Under the pieces are notes generated by a model, which made no database searches, had not been told where the DNA came from, and saw only the letters and a program-made list of their open reading frames with translations. Both the position numbers and the translations under genes were made by a program. Shown one piece after another: positions 1 through 7,113 of a stretch of 15,775 nucleotides of DNA. Source of the DNA: DAOTYX01 sp034434635 (lineage in GTDB: Bacteria; Chloroflexota; Anaerolineae; B4-G1; DUEL01). Each line of letters begins with the position of its first letter. The stretch's first letter is position 1. The stretch covers positions 1-15,775 of the forward strand of contig DAOTYX010000135.1 of assembly GCA_034434635.1 (NCBI GenBank), written 5' to 3'.

Positions 1-2
1 TC

Positions 3-335
3 CCCCCATCACCCACGGCCGTTGTTCCCCTCCCGACTGCCACCACCGTCCCCTCCCCGACCGCGATCCCGCCTACGGCGACCTCTGTCCCGCCCGCGCC
101 AACCCCGACGATGGTCCCCACCCCTTCTCCTGTGGCCCCCATTCCTACCCTCATCCCTGTGCCGCCGACGCCGACCCCGGCCCCTCCCGCGCTTCCGTGC
201 CTGGGGTCCCTCTCCTGGCCGCTTCTGGTGGGGTTGGGGATGCTGGGCGGGACGGCGCTGCTGGTGGTCGTTGTGCTGCTGTTGCTGGGCCGACGACGAG
301 GTGGAGGAGGGGAGACACCTCCCGCCAGCGGTTAG
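3..335 (+). CDS. C-terminal end of a Pro/Thr-rich, membrane-anchored surface protein (partial)
   Basis: This frame is open from the left edge to a TAG at 333-335. The visible ~110 residues start with a long low-complexity segment built from Pro, Thr, Ala, Val and Ser (about residues 1-75), like a wall-spanning or glycosylated stalk. One strongly hydrophobic helix follows (around residues 80-97, Leu/Val-rich). The protein ends in a short tail with an RRR stop-transfer motif, Gly-rich and soluble. That is the layout of a single-pass protein with its bulk outside and its C terminus in the cytoplasm. The N-terminal domain lies outside the window, so function cannot be named. The stop is 13 bp before the flippase-like start, so the two are probably cotranscribed. 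Other frames here are also open because of the high G+C, but only this one gives a coherent stalk-helix-basic tail. Confidence 0.6.
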   Translation, partial: PPSPTAVVPLPTATTVPSPTAIPPTATSVPPAPTPTMVPTPSPVAPIPTLIPVPPTPTPAPPALPCLGSLSWPLLVGLGMLGGTALLVVVVLLLLGRRRGGGGETPPASG

Positions 336-348
336 GCGTAGCCGACCG

Positions 349-1392
349 ATGGCCGGGCGCACCGGGCATGAGGCCGGCGGGCTGTGGCCCCACCTCCGGC
401 GTGCGCGCGCGGCTCGTCACCTGGGCTGGCATCTGGCTCTGGGGTTGGGCGTGGGGGTGGCCCTGCTGGCGCTGGTGGCGCGGGACGTCCCCCCGGGCCT
501 GGTTTGGGTCCCGCTGCGCCAGGCTGACCCCTGGCTCACCGCGCTGGCCCTGCTGACCGTCCTCCTGACCACTGCCGCCAAGGTTGGGCGCTGGTGGGTC
601 CTCTTTCCCGTGGGGAGCCAGCCGCCGCTCCCGGCGCTGGGCCGGGCGCTGCTGGTGGGGCAGGCGGTCAACGCGCTGCTGCCGGCCCGCCTGGGGGAGG
701 TGACACGGGTCTACCTGATCAGCCGCGCCGCGCCGACCAGCATGGCGACGGCCCTGGGCACGGTCGCCGCGGAGAAGTGGTTCGACGTTCTCCTTCTGCT
801 GGTCTGCGCCGCACTGGCCTCCGGTCTGGCCGCGCTACCAGGCTGGCTGGGCGTCTCCCTGGTGGCCCTGGCAGCGGGCGGGTTGCTGGCCTTCCTTCTG
901 GCCGTGCTCCTCTCCCGACCGCGGGTCTTAGCCTGGAGCCAGCACTGGCTTTCTCGGTTGCCAGGCGGCGTCTGGCTGGGCGCGGTGCTCCAACAGGGTG
1001 TGGCCGGGTTGGTGGCCTTGCGTCAGCCGCGGCCAGCGGCCCTGGCCTTTGCCTGGTCGGCGGCTGCCTGGGCCCTGGCCGCCAGCACCAACTACGTGTT
1101 GTTCTCCGCTTTTGGCCTGCGCCTCTCCGTGGGGGCGGCGCTGGCCCTCCTGGTCCTTCTGCAGGTGGGTGTCGCCCCTCCCTCATCCCCGGGCCGCCTG
1201 GGTGTCTTCCACGCTCTCACCGTTGTCGCGCTGACCGCCTTCGGCGTGGAGCGGCCCGTCAGCCTGGCCTATGCCACGGTGCTCCATCTCGTCGTCTATG
1301 TGCCCCAGATCGTGCTGGGAGGGATTTCTGGCAGTCTCGATGGTTGGTCACGACGTAGAGCGGCGAATGCAGGGAATCGGTCAGCAGACTGA
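349..1392 (+). CDS. UPF0104 / LPG-synthase-TM family flippase-like integral membrane protein
   Basis: A 347-residue, very hydrophobic protein with about eight membrane segments, the usual size for the family (PF03706, flippase-like). Family signatures are visible: N108-A-L-L-P-A-R-L-G-E117 with a following Arg (the NxxxPxRxGE region), then A-E-K-W-F-D146 after a helix, and the late loop P278-SSPGRLG285 that matches the conserved P-x-x-PGxxG loop. Relatives without the lysyltransferase domain (AglD-type and hopanoid-associated proteins) are thought to move or handle lipid-linked glycans or lipids at the membrane. Acting on a lipid-linked intermediate made by the glycosyltransferase next door is inference. 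ATG 349 is preferred because it lies just after the upstream stop and leaves a basic N-terminal tail before the first helix; its ribosome site is weak. The 3' end overlaps the next gene. Confidence 0.82.
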   Translation: MAGRTGHEAGGLWPHLRRARAARHLGWHLALGLGVGVALLALVARDVPPGLVWVPLRQADPWLTALALLTVLLTTAAKVGRWWVLFPVGSQPPLPALGRALLVGQAVNALLPARLGEVTRVYLISRAAPTSMATALGTVAAEKWFDVLLLLVCAALASGLAALPGWLGVSLVALAAGGLLAFLLAVLLSRPRVLAWSQHWLSRLPGGVWLGAVLQQGVAGLVALRQPRPAALAFAWSAAAWALAASTNYVLFSAFGLRLSVGAALALLVLLQVGVAPPSSPGRLGVFHALTVVALTAFGVERPVSLAYATVLHLVVYVPQIVLGGISGSLDGWSRRRAANAGNRSAD

Positions 1393-2992
1393 GCAGATTC
1401 AGCGGATTTCGGTCATCGTTCCGGCCTACAACGCACAGGATACGCTGGAGACCTGTCTGGCGGCGCTGCAGGCCCAGTCGCTCGGCCCTGGTCAGTACGA
1501 GGTCATCGTGGTGGACGATGGTTCCACCGACAGGACCGCGGAGGTGGCCCGCCGCTGGCCGGTCCGCCTGATCCGCCAGCCCCACGCCGGCCCGGCGGCA
1601 GCGCGCAATCGAGGCGCGGCAGCGGCGCGGGGCGACCTCCTGCTGTTTACCGACGCCGACTGCGCACCGGCCCCCGACTGGGTCCGTGAGCTCTCCAGAC
1701 CCTTCGACCGCCCCGAAGTGGCCGGCGCCAAGGGGGTGTACCGCACCCGGCAGAAGGAGTTGGTGGCCCGCTTCGTGCAACAGGAGTACCAGGAACGGTA
1801 CGTCCGTGAGGCGCGCCAGGAGCGGCTGGACTTCGTGGACACCTACTCCGCCGCCTACCGCCGCGACGTCTTCCTGGCCAACGGCGGCTTCGACCCGGTG
1901 TTCTCCACCGCCTCGGTGGAGGACCAGGAGTTCTCGTTCCGCCTGGCCCGCAAGGGGTACCGTCTGGTCTTCGTGCCCACCGCTGTTGTCTACCATCGCC
2001 ACGACACCACCGTGGGCCAGTACTGGCGGCGCAAGTTCGGCATCGGCACCTGGAAGGCGCTGCTCCTGCGCTGGCATCCGGAGCGGGCGGCGCGGGATTC
2101 CCACACCCCTCAGACCGTCAAGGCGCAGATGGGGTTGGTTGCTCTGCTGTTGCCGCTCCTGCCCCTGGCGCTCTTCTTCCCCTGGGCCTTCTGGGCGGCC
2201 CTCGGCCTCGTCGGGCTGTTCATCCTGAGCGCTCTCCCCTTCCTGTGGCGCGTCGCGCGGAACGACCCGCCGGTGGCGGCTATTGTCCTCCCGATGCTGG
2301 CGGTGCGCGCCCTGGCGCTGGGCGTAGGCCTGGCGGTGGGCTTTCTGCGCTTCGCCCGCCAGCCTGCCCCTCACCGTCCCCCAATCAGCGGTCTCAACCG
2401 CATCCTCAAGCGCGGGTTGGACATCCTGCTCAGCCTGGTCGGCCTGGTCCTCTCCGCCCCGCTGATGGCGGCGCTGGCGCTGGCGGTGCGGCTGGACTCG
2501 CCCGGGCCGGCCTTCTTCATCCAGGAGCGGATGGGGGAGAACGGCCGTCCTTTCCGCATGGTCAAGTTGCGCACGATGGTGGACGGTGCGGAGCGGATGA
2601 TGGAGCATCTGGCGGGGCTGGAGCCCCATTCTGTGCCAGGTCTCAAACTGCGTGACGACCCCCGTGTGACCCGCGTGGGCCGCTTCCTGCGGCGCACCAG
2701 CCTGGACGAACTGCCGCAACTGTGGAATGTCCTCAAGGGGGAGATGAGCCTGGTGGGACCGCGCCCTGAGCAGGTCGCTGTCGCCCGTCTCTACAGCGAC
2801 TGGCACCGGCAGCGCCTGGCGGTCAAGCCCGGCCTGACCGGCCCGATGCAGGTGAATGGCCGGGCGGACCTCTCCCTGGACGAGCGGGTACAGTTGGAAC
2901 TGGACTACATCCAGCACTACTCTCTATGGAAAGACCTGTGCATCCTGGCGCGGACCGTGGTCGCGGTCATCTCCGGTCGCGGCGCGTACTGA
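1367..2992 (+). CDS. Fusion: GT2 glycosyltransferase + polyprenyl-phosphate sugar-1-phosphate transferase
   Basis: A 541-residue two-enzyme fusion. Residues ~14-240 are a GT-A family 2 domain: SVIVPAYN at 15-22, VVDDGSTD at 48-55, the metal-binding TDADC at 95-99, the acidic V-E-D at 184-186, and a QYWRRKFG element near 218-225. Two long hydrophobic stretches follow (about 256-294 and 303-327). Residues ~342-541 form a bacterial sugar transferase domain (PF02397, WbaP/PglC-like): a membrane helix at ~352-374, then ERMGENGRPFRMVKLRTM, R-D-D-P-R-V-T-R-V-G, and DELPQLWNVLKGEMSLVGPRPE near 447-468. The second domain should start a lipid-linked glycan by moving sugar-1-phosphate onto undecaprenyl phosphate; the first would extend or modify it. 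ATG 1367 places ~14 residues before the GT2 core; ATG 1340 is an alternative. No stop or frame change separates the domains, so the fusion is real if the assembly is correct. Confidence 0.88.
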   Translation: MQGIGQQTEQIQRISVIVPAYNAQDTLETCLAALQAQSLGPGQYEVIVVDDGSTDRTAEVARRWPVRLIRQPHAGPAAARNRGAAAARGDLLLFTDADCAPAPDWVRELSRPFDRPEVAGAKGVYRTRQKELVARFVQQEYQERYVREARQERLDFVDTYSAAYRRDVFLANGGFDPVFSTASVEDQEFSFRLARKGYRLVFVPTAVVYHRHDTTVGQYWRRKFGIGTWKALLLRWHPERAARDSHTPQTVKAQMGLVALLLPLLPLALFFPWAFWAALGLVGLFILSALPFLWRVARNDPPVAAIVLPMLAVRALALGVGLAVGFLRFARQPAPHRPPISGLNRILKRGLDILLSLVGLVLSAPLMAALALAVRLDSPGPAFFIQERMGENGRPFRMVKLRTMVDGAERMMEHLAGLEPHSVPGLKLRDDPRVTRVGRFLRRTSLDELPQLWNVLKGEMSLVGPRPEQVAVARLYSDWHRQRLAVKPGLTGPMQVNGRADLSLDERVQLELDYIQHYSLWKDLCILARTVVAVISGRGAY

Positions 2993-5052
2993 GCCCCGGC
3001 CTGCTCGCGGTCGCGGTGGGGCTGGCGAGCCTGGCCGTCTACCTGGCCACGCTGGCTCCCGGCCTCACCTGGGCTCACGACAGCGCCGACGGCGGGGAAC
3101 TGGCGGCGGCGGCCAGCCTTCTGGGTATCCCTCACCCGCCTGGCTACCCCACCTACGTCCTGCTGGCTCATCCCTTCACCCTTCTGCCGCTGGGGGAGGT
3201 GGCCACACGCACCAACCTCTTCTCCGCCCTCTGTGCGGCAGCGACCGCGGCGCTGCTGACCTGGAGCCTGGCCCGCGCCATGGACGAGGACGGACGGGGG
3301 CGCGTGCCAGCGGCGGTCGGCGCCGGCCTGGCGCTGGCCTTCTCCCCGCTCCTCTGGTCCCAGGCCACCGTCACCGAGGTCCACACCCTGAACGGGCTGT
3401 TCACCGCCCTCCTGCTGGCCCTCGCCCTGGGGGTTGGTCCGCGGCTGCCGGGGGGGGCTTTCTGGCCCGGCCTGGTGTGGGGGTTGAGCCTGGGCAACCA
3501 TCCGACGGCGCTGCTCTGCTTCCCGTTGGCGGTGCTGGGCCTGCTACGCTGGCCGCGCCGCTGGGGATGGGGGATCGTCGGGTTGGTGCTGGGGTTGGCC
3601 GTCTACCTCTACCTCCCTCTCCGCGCCGCCGCCGATCCGCCAGTCAACTGGGGGGACCCGCAGACGCCAGGCCGTTTCTGGTGGGTGGTTTCGGGGGCGC
3701 CGTACCACCATTTTCTCTTCTCCCTCCCGGCGCAGTACCTGCCGACGCGGCTGCTGGCCTGGGTTGGCCTGCTGACGGAGCAGTTTGGCTGGCTGGGGTT
3801 GGGAGCAGCGGCCCTGGGAGCCGCAGTGGACTTCCGCGCCCATCGTCGCCGGTTTGCGGCCCTGACCGCCACAGTGGGATTGTGCTCCGTTTTCGCTCTG
3901 GGGTATAATACCTCGGACTCGTATCTCTACCTGCTCCCTGCTCTGGTCTGCCTGGGGATGTGGCTCGGAATGGGAGTGGCGTGGGCGGTCGAGGCGTTGA
4001 CGGCGCGCGCTCTCGGCTTGGGCCGCGTTGGGGTAGCCGTGGTGCTGCTCCTCCCGCTGGCCTCAGCCGCCTGGCACTGGCCGACACAGGATCTGAGCCA
4101 CGACCGTTCGGCAAGTGATTTCGCGACAGCAGTGCTGGATGCGGCCCCCGCCAACGCGCTCGTCCTGACCCAGGAGGACGGCCACACCTTCGCCTTGTGG
4201 TACAGCCAGGAGACCCAGGGCCGTCGGCCTGACGTGGTCGTGGTGGACACCGGCCTGCTGGGATATGACTGGTACCGGGAGGCGCTGTTGCGCCGGGTGC
4301 CGGGTGCCGACCTGGACATCCTGCTGGCGCAGGATATAGAGGGGGCGCAGCGGGCGACCCAGGCGCTGGAGCGGCCGGTCTGCCGGATCGGCGAGGGGAT
4401 TGCCCTGGTCTGCGTGTATCCGCAGGAGGCAGCGTCGCTGCTGGTCGGCCGGCGGGCGGCATCGAGATGCCGCCCCACGGTATACCCCGTGGCCGGCGCA
4501 TCCCGATGCGTCGGCAGGCGGCATTGGGATGCCGCCACCCGACCGCCCCGTAGCCGGCGCATCCCTATGCGCCGGCGGGCGGCATTGGGATGCCGCCCCA
4601 CGGTATACCCCGTAGCCGACGGATCCCTATGCGTCGGCGCATCCCTATGCGCTGGCGTGTGCCGGATGCGCTGGCGGGCAGCATCGGGATGTCGCCCCAC
4701 GGCATACCCCGTGGCCGGCGCATCCCTATGCGCCAGCGGGCAGCATCGGGATGCTGCCCCACGGTATACCCCGTGGCCGACGCATCCCTATGCGTCGGCG
4801 GGCGGCATTGGGATGTCGCCCCACGGCATACCCCGTGGCCGGCACATCCCTATGCGCCAGCGGGCGGCATCGGGATGCCGCCCCACGGTATACCCCGTGG
4901 CCGGCGCATCCCTATGCGCCGGCGTATCCCTGATGCGCCGGCGCATCCCTATGCGCTGGCGTGTCCCTGATGCGTCGGCGGACGGCCCGATACAGGCAGG
5001 CGCGGTTTCAACCGAACGGAGCCGAAGGAGGGAAATTGAAGCCCATCACTGA
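2926..5052 (+). CDS. DUF2723 multi-pass membrane protein (Pmt-like) with repeat-encoded C-terminal tail
   Basis: The first ~505 residues match the DUF2723 family (protein O-mannosyltransferase-like, GT-C-type fold). After an Arg-rich N terminus comes a first helix, then the acidic loop D52-SADGGEL and the H70-PPGYPTY motif, S-Q-A-T-V-T-E-V-H-T-L-N near 145-156, and many further helices. The final part of the core (ALWYSQETQGRRPDVVVVDTGLL region) is a soluble outer domain. Members probably transfer sugar from a lipid carrier to proteins or glycans outside the membrane; this is inferred by family. From about position 4440 the frame enters a 62-bp hairpin array and stays open for ~200 more residues to TGA 5050-5052. 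The tail repeats three peptide flavours in turn, because 62 is not a multiple of three. The core ends where relatives would be expected to stop, so the tail looks acquired. ATG 2926 overlaps the upstream gene by 67 bp. Confidence 0.8.
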   Translation: MERPVHPGADRGRGHLRSRRVLSPGLLAVAVGLASLAVYLATLAPGLTWAHDSADGGELAAAASLLGIPHPPGYPTYVLLAHPFTLLPLGEVATRTNLFSALCAAATAALLTWSLARAMDEDGRGRVPAAVGAGLALAFSPLLWSQATVTEVHTLNGLFTALLLALALGVGPRLPGGAFWPGLVWGLSLGNHPTALLCFPLAVLGLLRWPRRWGWGIVGLVLGLAVYLYLPLRAAADPPVNWGDPQTPGRFWWVVSGAPYHHFLFSLPAQYLPTRLLAWVGLLTEQFGWLGLGAAALGAAVDFRAHRRRFAALTATVGLCSVFALGYNTSDSYLYLLPALVCLGMWLGMGVAWAVEALTARALGLGRVGVAVVLLLPLASAAWHWPTQDLSHDRSASDFATAVLDAAPANALVLTQEDGHTFALWYSQETQGRRPDVVVVDTGLLGYDWYREALLRRVPGADLDILLAQDIEGAQRATQALERPVCRIGEGIALVCVYPQEAASLLVGRRAASRCRPTVYPVAGASRCVGRRHWDAATRPPRSRRIPMRRRAALGCRPTVYPVADGSLCVGASLCAGVCRMRWRAASGCRPTAYPVAGASLCASGQHRDAAPRYTPWPTHPYASAGGIGMSPHGIPRGRHIPMRQRAASGCRPTVYPVAGASLCAGVSLMRRRIPMRWRVPDASADGPIQAGAVSTERSRRREIEAHH
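4446..4983. repeat. Tandem array of ~62-bp units, each three abutting hairpins
   Basis: Seven units, with hairpin A starting at 4455, 4517, 4578, 4677, 4739, 4801 and 4863. The typical unit is hairpin A (20 bp, arms GGCGGCAT / ATGCCGCC, 4-nt loop), hairpin B (18 bp, arms CCACGG / CCGTGG, loop TATACC) and hairpin C (22 bp, arms CCGGCGCAT / ATGCGCCGG, loop CCCT), plus 2 bp. In unit 1 these fall at 4455-4474, 4475-4492 and 4493-4514. Unit 3 carries 37 extra bases of C-like 18/19-bp repeats, and the array ends in a similar C-like run (4923-4980). Unit 2 has a degenerate B. There are no unique spacers. The array lies between the DUF2723 core and the DUF4012 start, inside the DUF2723 frame. Confidence 0.95.
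5025..5038 (+). promoter_or_regulatory. Ribosome binding site that sets a TTG start for the DUF4012 gene
   Basis: AAGGAGG at 5025-5031 is an almost complete Shine-Dalgarno sequence four bases before TTG 5036-5038. The frame is open further upstream (GTG 4961 is possible), but that would start inside the hairpin array. The strong site and the immediately following basic tail plus membrane helix make TTG 5036 the best start. Confidence 0.75.
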
Positions 5053-7021
5053 TGGTTCACATCGCAGATCTGCCCGGCTGAGACGGGTCCCTCTGGTGCG
5101 GTGGCTGGCCCTACTCCTTTTGCTGGTTGGCCTGGCATGGGCAGGGTTGACCACGTACCGGGTGGGCGCGGCTGCCAGCAGAGTGCTGGAAGACCTGGAT
5201 GGCCTGGAATCCCTGGCCGCCCAGACCACCCAGGGGCCGGATGCCGGGCAGGCGCTTCAACTGCTGCGCACCACACACGCCGACCTGCAGGCCCTGCAGG
5301 CTGCAGCGCATCCCCTCCTCTGGCTGGCCCCGCACCTGGCCTGGCTTCCCCGCTACGGCCCCGACATCGCCGCCGCGCCGCTCCTCCTGGACATCGCCCT
5401 AGACCTGACCGCTGCCGGTCAGACGGTGCTGGAACCCCTGCTTCCCCTGATGAGCGCCTCCGCAGAGGGGAACTCTGAAGGTGCGGGCGGGCTCCTGCAG
5501 GAGGCGAGCCTGGCCCTGGCCGCCGCCCGCCCCCAACTGCTCGCCGCGCAGGCGGCGGTGGAAGAGGCCCGCGCTGCCCGCGAACAACTGCAGGCGGAAG
5601 GTCTCACCCCCCGCCTGCGCCGCTGGGTGGAGCGGCTGGACCGTTACCTGCCGCTGGCGGACGATGGGCTGAGCGGCGCCTTGCTCCTCCCCGACCTGAT
5701 GGGCGTGAACGGCCGTCGCACCTACCTGGTGCTGGTGCAGAATGAGGACGAACTGCGCGCCACCGGCGGCTTCATCAGCGGCGTCGCCCAGGTGACGGTC
5801 GAGGGGGGCGACTTGTTGGGCGTCTCCTTCGACGACAGTTATGCCGTGGACGACCTCTCCAATCCCTACCCCGAGCCCCCGGCTGCGCTGCGGGAGACGA
5901 TGCAGACCGACTTGTGGCTCTTCCGCGACAGTAACTGGAGCCCCGATTTCCCCTCCTCGGCGCGGACAGCCATCCAGTTGTACGCCATAGGTCGCGGCGT
6001 CGAGGCCAACGGGGTGATCGCTCTCGACCAGGAGGCCATCCGCCTGCTGGTTGGCCCCTTGGGACCGCTGACGGTGGCGGACTGGCCCGAGGTAGTGACC
6101 GGCGATAACGTCATCCAGGCCGCCCAGCAGGCCTGGGCGCCAGGGGAGGAGATCACTGGCGAGTGGTGGCTGCATCGCAAGGACTTCATGGCTGGCCTCC
6201 TGGAGGCCGCATTGCGGCGGCTGCGGCAGGAGCCAGAACAGATCCGCGTCGCGGACCTGGCGCTGGCCTTCCTCCAGTCGTTGCGGCAGAAGCATCTTCT
6301 AATCTACCTGGAGGACGAAGAGGCAGCGACGGTGCTGAGCCAGGCGGGCTGGGATGGCGCGTTGCGCGCCACTTCCGGCGACTCCCTCCTGGTGGTGGAC
6401 TCCAATGTCGGCTTCAACAAGGTCAATGCCGTCGTCGAGGAGAGCCTGGAGTATGTCGTGGACCTGCGGGACGTTGCCCATCCCCGGGCGGTGTTGACCC
6501 TCCGCCACACCCACCCTGTGCTGGAAGGGGAAGCCCCCTGTCGTCAGGAGCCGCGTTACGGCCCGACCTATGAGGAGATGACCCGCCGCTGCTACTGGGA
6601 TTACCTGCGGGTCTACGTGCCCCTGGGCTCCCGCTTGACCGCTGCTACCCCCCACGCCATCCCTGGCGAGGCGCTGCTGAGCGGTCGGGACAGCCCCGCC
6701 CAGGTGATGTCAGGCCCCGTCGAGGGCGGGCGAGAGGTCTTCGGCACGTTCTTCCTGCTGCCGCCCGGCGGGACGTTGGAGACGCGCCTGGCGTATGACC
6801 TGCCGCGGACGGTTCTGGAGGCCGGAGCGGAGGGGATGCGGTATAGCCTGTGGGTCCAGAAACAACCAGGGACGATGGCCCTTCCCCTGACGGTGCGGAT
6901 TCTGCTCCCCCTTGACCGCCAGGTGATCGCCAGCCGTCCCGCCCCAGCCCGGGTGGTTGATGGAGCGCTGGAGTATGCCCTGTCTCTGGAAACCGACCAG
7001 GTGGTGGAACTGACATTTTAG
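5036..7021 (+). CDS. DUF4012 domain protein, membrane-anchored, extracellular
   Basis: A 661-residue protein if TTG 5036 is used. Residues 1-19 are basic, 20-38 form one Leu-rich membrane helix, and the rest should lie outside the cytoplasm. Residues ~45-215 are Ala/Leu-rich and helical, likely coiled-coil. The DUF4012 core begins near 229 with Y-L-V-L-V-Q-N-E-D-E-L-R-A-T-G-G-F-I-S-G, the family's most characteristic segment, and contains NGVIALDQEAIRLL followed by GPLTV near 325-347. The C-terminal third looks beta-rich. The family is common in Gram-positive-like and Chloroflexota surface-polysaccharide loci, but its biochemical role is unknown to me. Position at the end of the glycan cluster suggests export, attachment or anchoring of the polymer. 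TAG 7019-7021 directly abuts a heptad-periodic inverted repeat. Confidence 0.85.
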   Translation: MKPITDGSHRRSARLRRVPLVRWLALLLLLVGLAWAGLTTYRVGAAASRVLEDLDGLESLAAQTTQGPDAGQALQLLRTTHADLQALQAAAHPLLWLAPHLAWLPRYGPDIAAAPLLLDIALDLTAAGQTVLEPLLPLMSASAEGNSEGAGGLLQEASLALAAARPQLLAAQAAVEEARAAREQLQAEGLTPRLRRWVERLDRYLPLADDGLSGALLLPDLMGVNGRRTYLVLVQNEDELRATGGFISGVAQVTVEGGDLLGVSFDDSYAVDDLSNPYPEPPAALRETMQTDLWLFRDSNWSPDFPSSARTAIQLYAIGRGVEANGVIALDQEAIRLLVGPLGPLTVADWPEVVTGDNVIQAAQQAWAPGEEITGEWWLHRKDFMAGLLEAALRRLRQEPEQIRVADLALAFLQSLRQKHLLIYLEDEEAATVLSQAGWDGALRATSGDSLLVVDSNVGFNKVNAVVEESLEYVVDLRDVAHPRAVLTLRHTHPVLEGEAPCRQEPRYGPTYEEMTRRCYWDYLRVYVPLGSRLTAATPHAIPGEALLSGRDSPAQVMSGPVEGGREVFGTFFLLPPGGTLETRLAYDLPRTVLEAGAEGMRYSLWVQKQPGTMALPLTVRILLPLDRQVIASRPAPARVVDGALEYALSLETDQVVELTF

Positions 7022-7100
7022 TTGGAGGTTAGAGATTGGAGGTTGGACGGTCTCCGATCTCTACCATCCAACTTCCACCCTCCAACTTCCAACATCCAGC
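7021..7100. repeat. Heptad-periodic imperfect inverted repeat
   Basis: The left half reads as consecutive 7-mers GTTGGAG, GTTAGAG, ATTGGAG, GTTGGAC; the right half as CCATCCA, ACTTCCA, CCCTCCA, ACTTCCA, ACATCCA. The right side is the rough reverse complement of the left: GTTGGAGG at 7021-7028 pairs with CCTCCAAC at 7079-7086. It fills the gap between the DUF4012 stop and the SDR ribosome site. It could fold into a long imperfect hairpin in RNA. No U-run follows, so it is not an obvious intrinsic terminator. Confidence 0.85.
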
Positions 7101-7113
7101 AGGAGAAAAAGGC

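Noticed and set aside
1259..2917. Long open minus-strand frame opposite the glycosyltransferase fusion
   Set aside because: The plus-strand product has clear GT2 and sugar-transferase motifs; the opposite frame gives a low-complexity Gln/Arg/His/Gly-rich product typical of high-G+C shadow frames.
3904..3909. Perfect TATAAT as an internal promoter
   Set aside because: It lies inside the DUF2723 coding core, with no convincing -35 element about 17 bp upstream and no gene start nearby.
4446..4983. CRISPR array
   Set aside because: The whole 62-bp unit is repeated, with no unique spacers, and each unit is three palindromes; no cas genes are present.
5399..6295. Long open minus-strand frame opposite the DUF4012 gene
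   Set aside because: The plus frame has the DUF4012 signature, a membrane helix and a strong ribosome site; the minus frame shows no recognisable domain.
7021..7100. Intrinsic terminator after the DUF4012 gene
   Set aside because: The inverted repeat is imperfect and heptad-periodic, and no T-run follows it on the plus strand.
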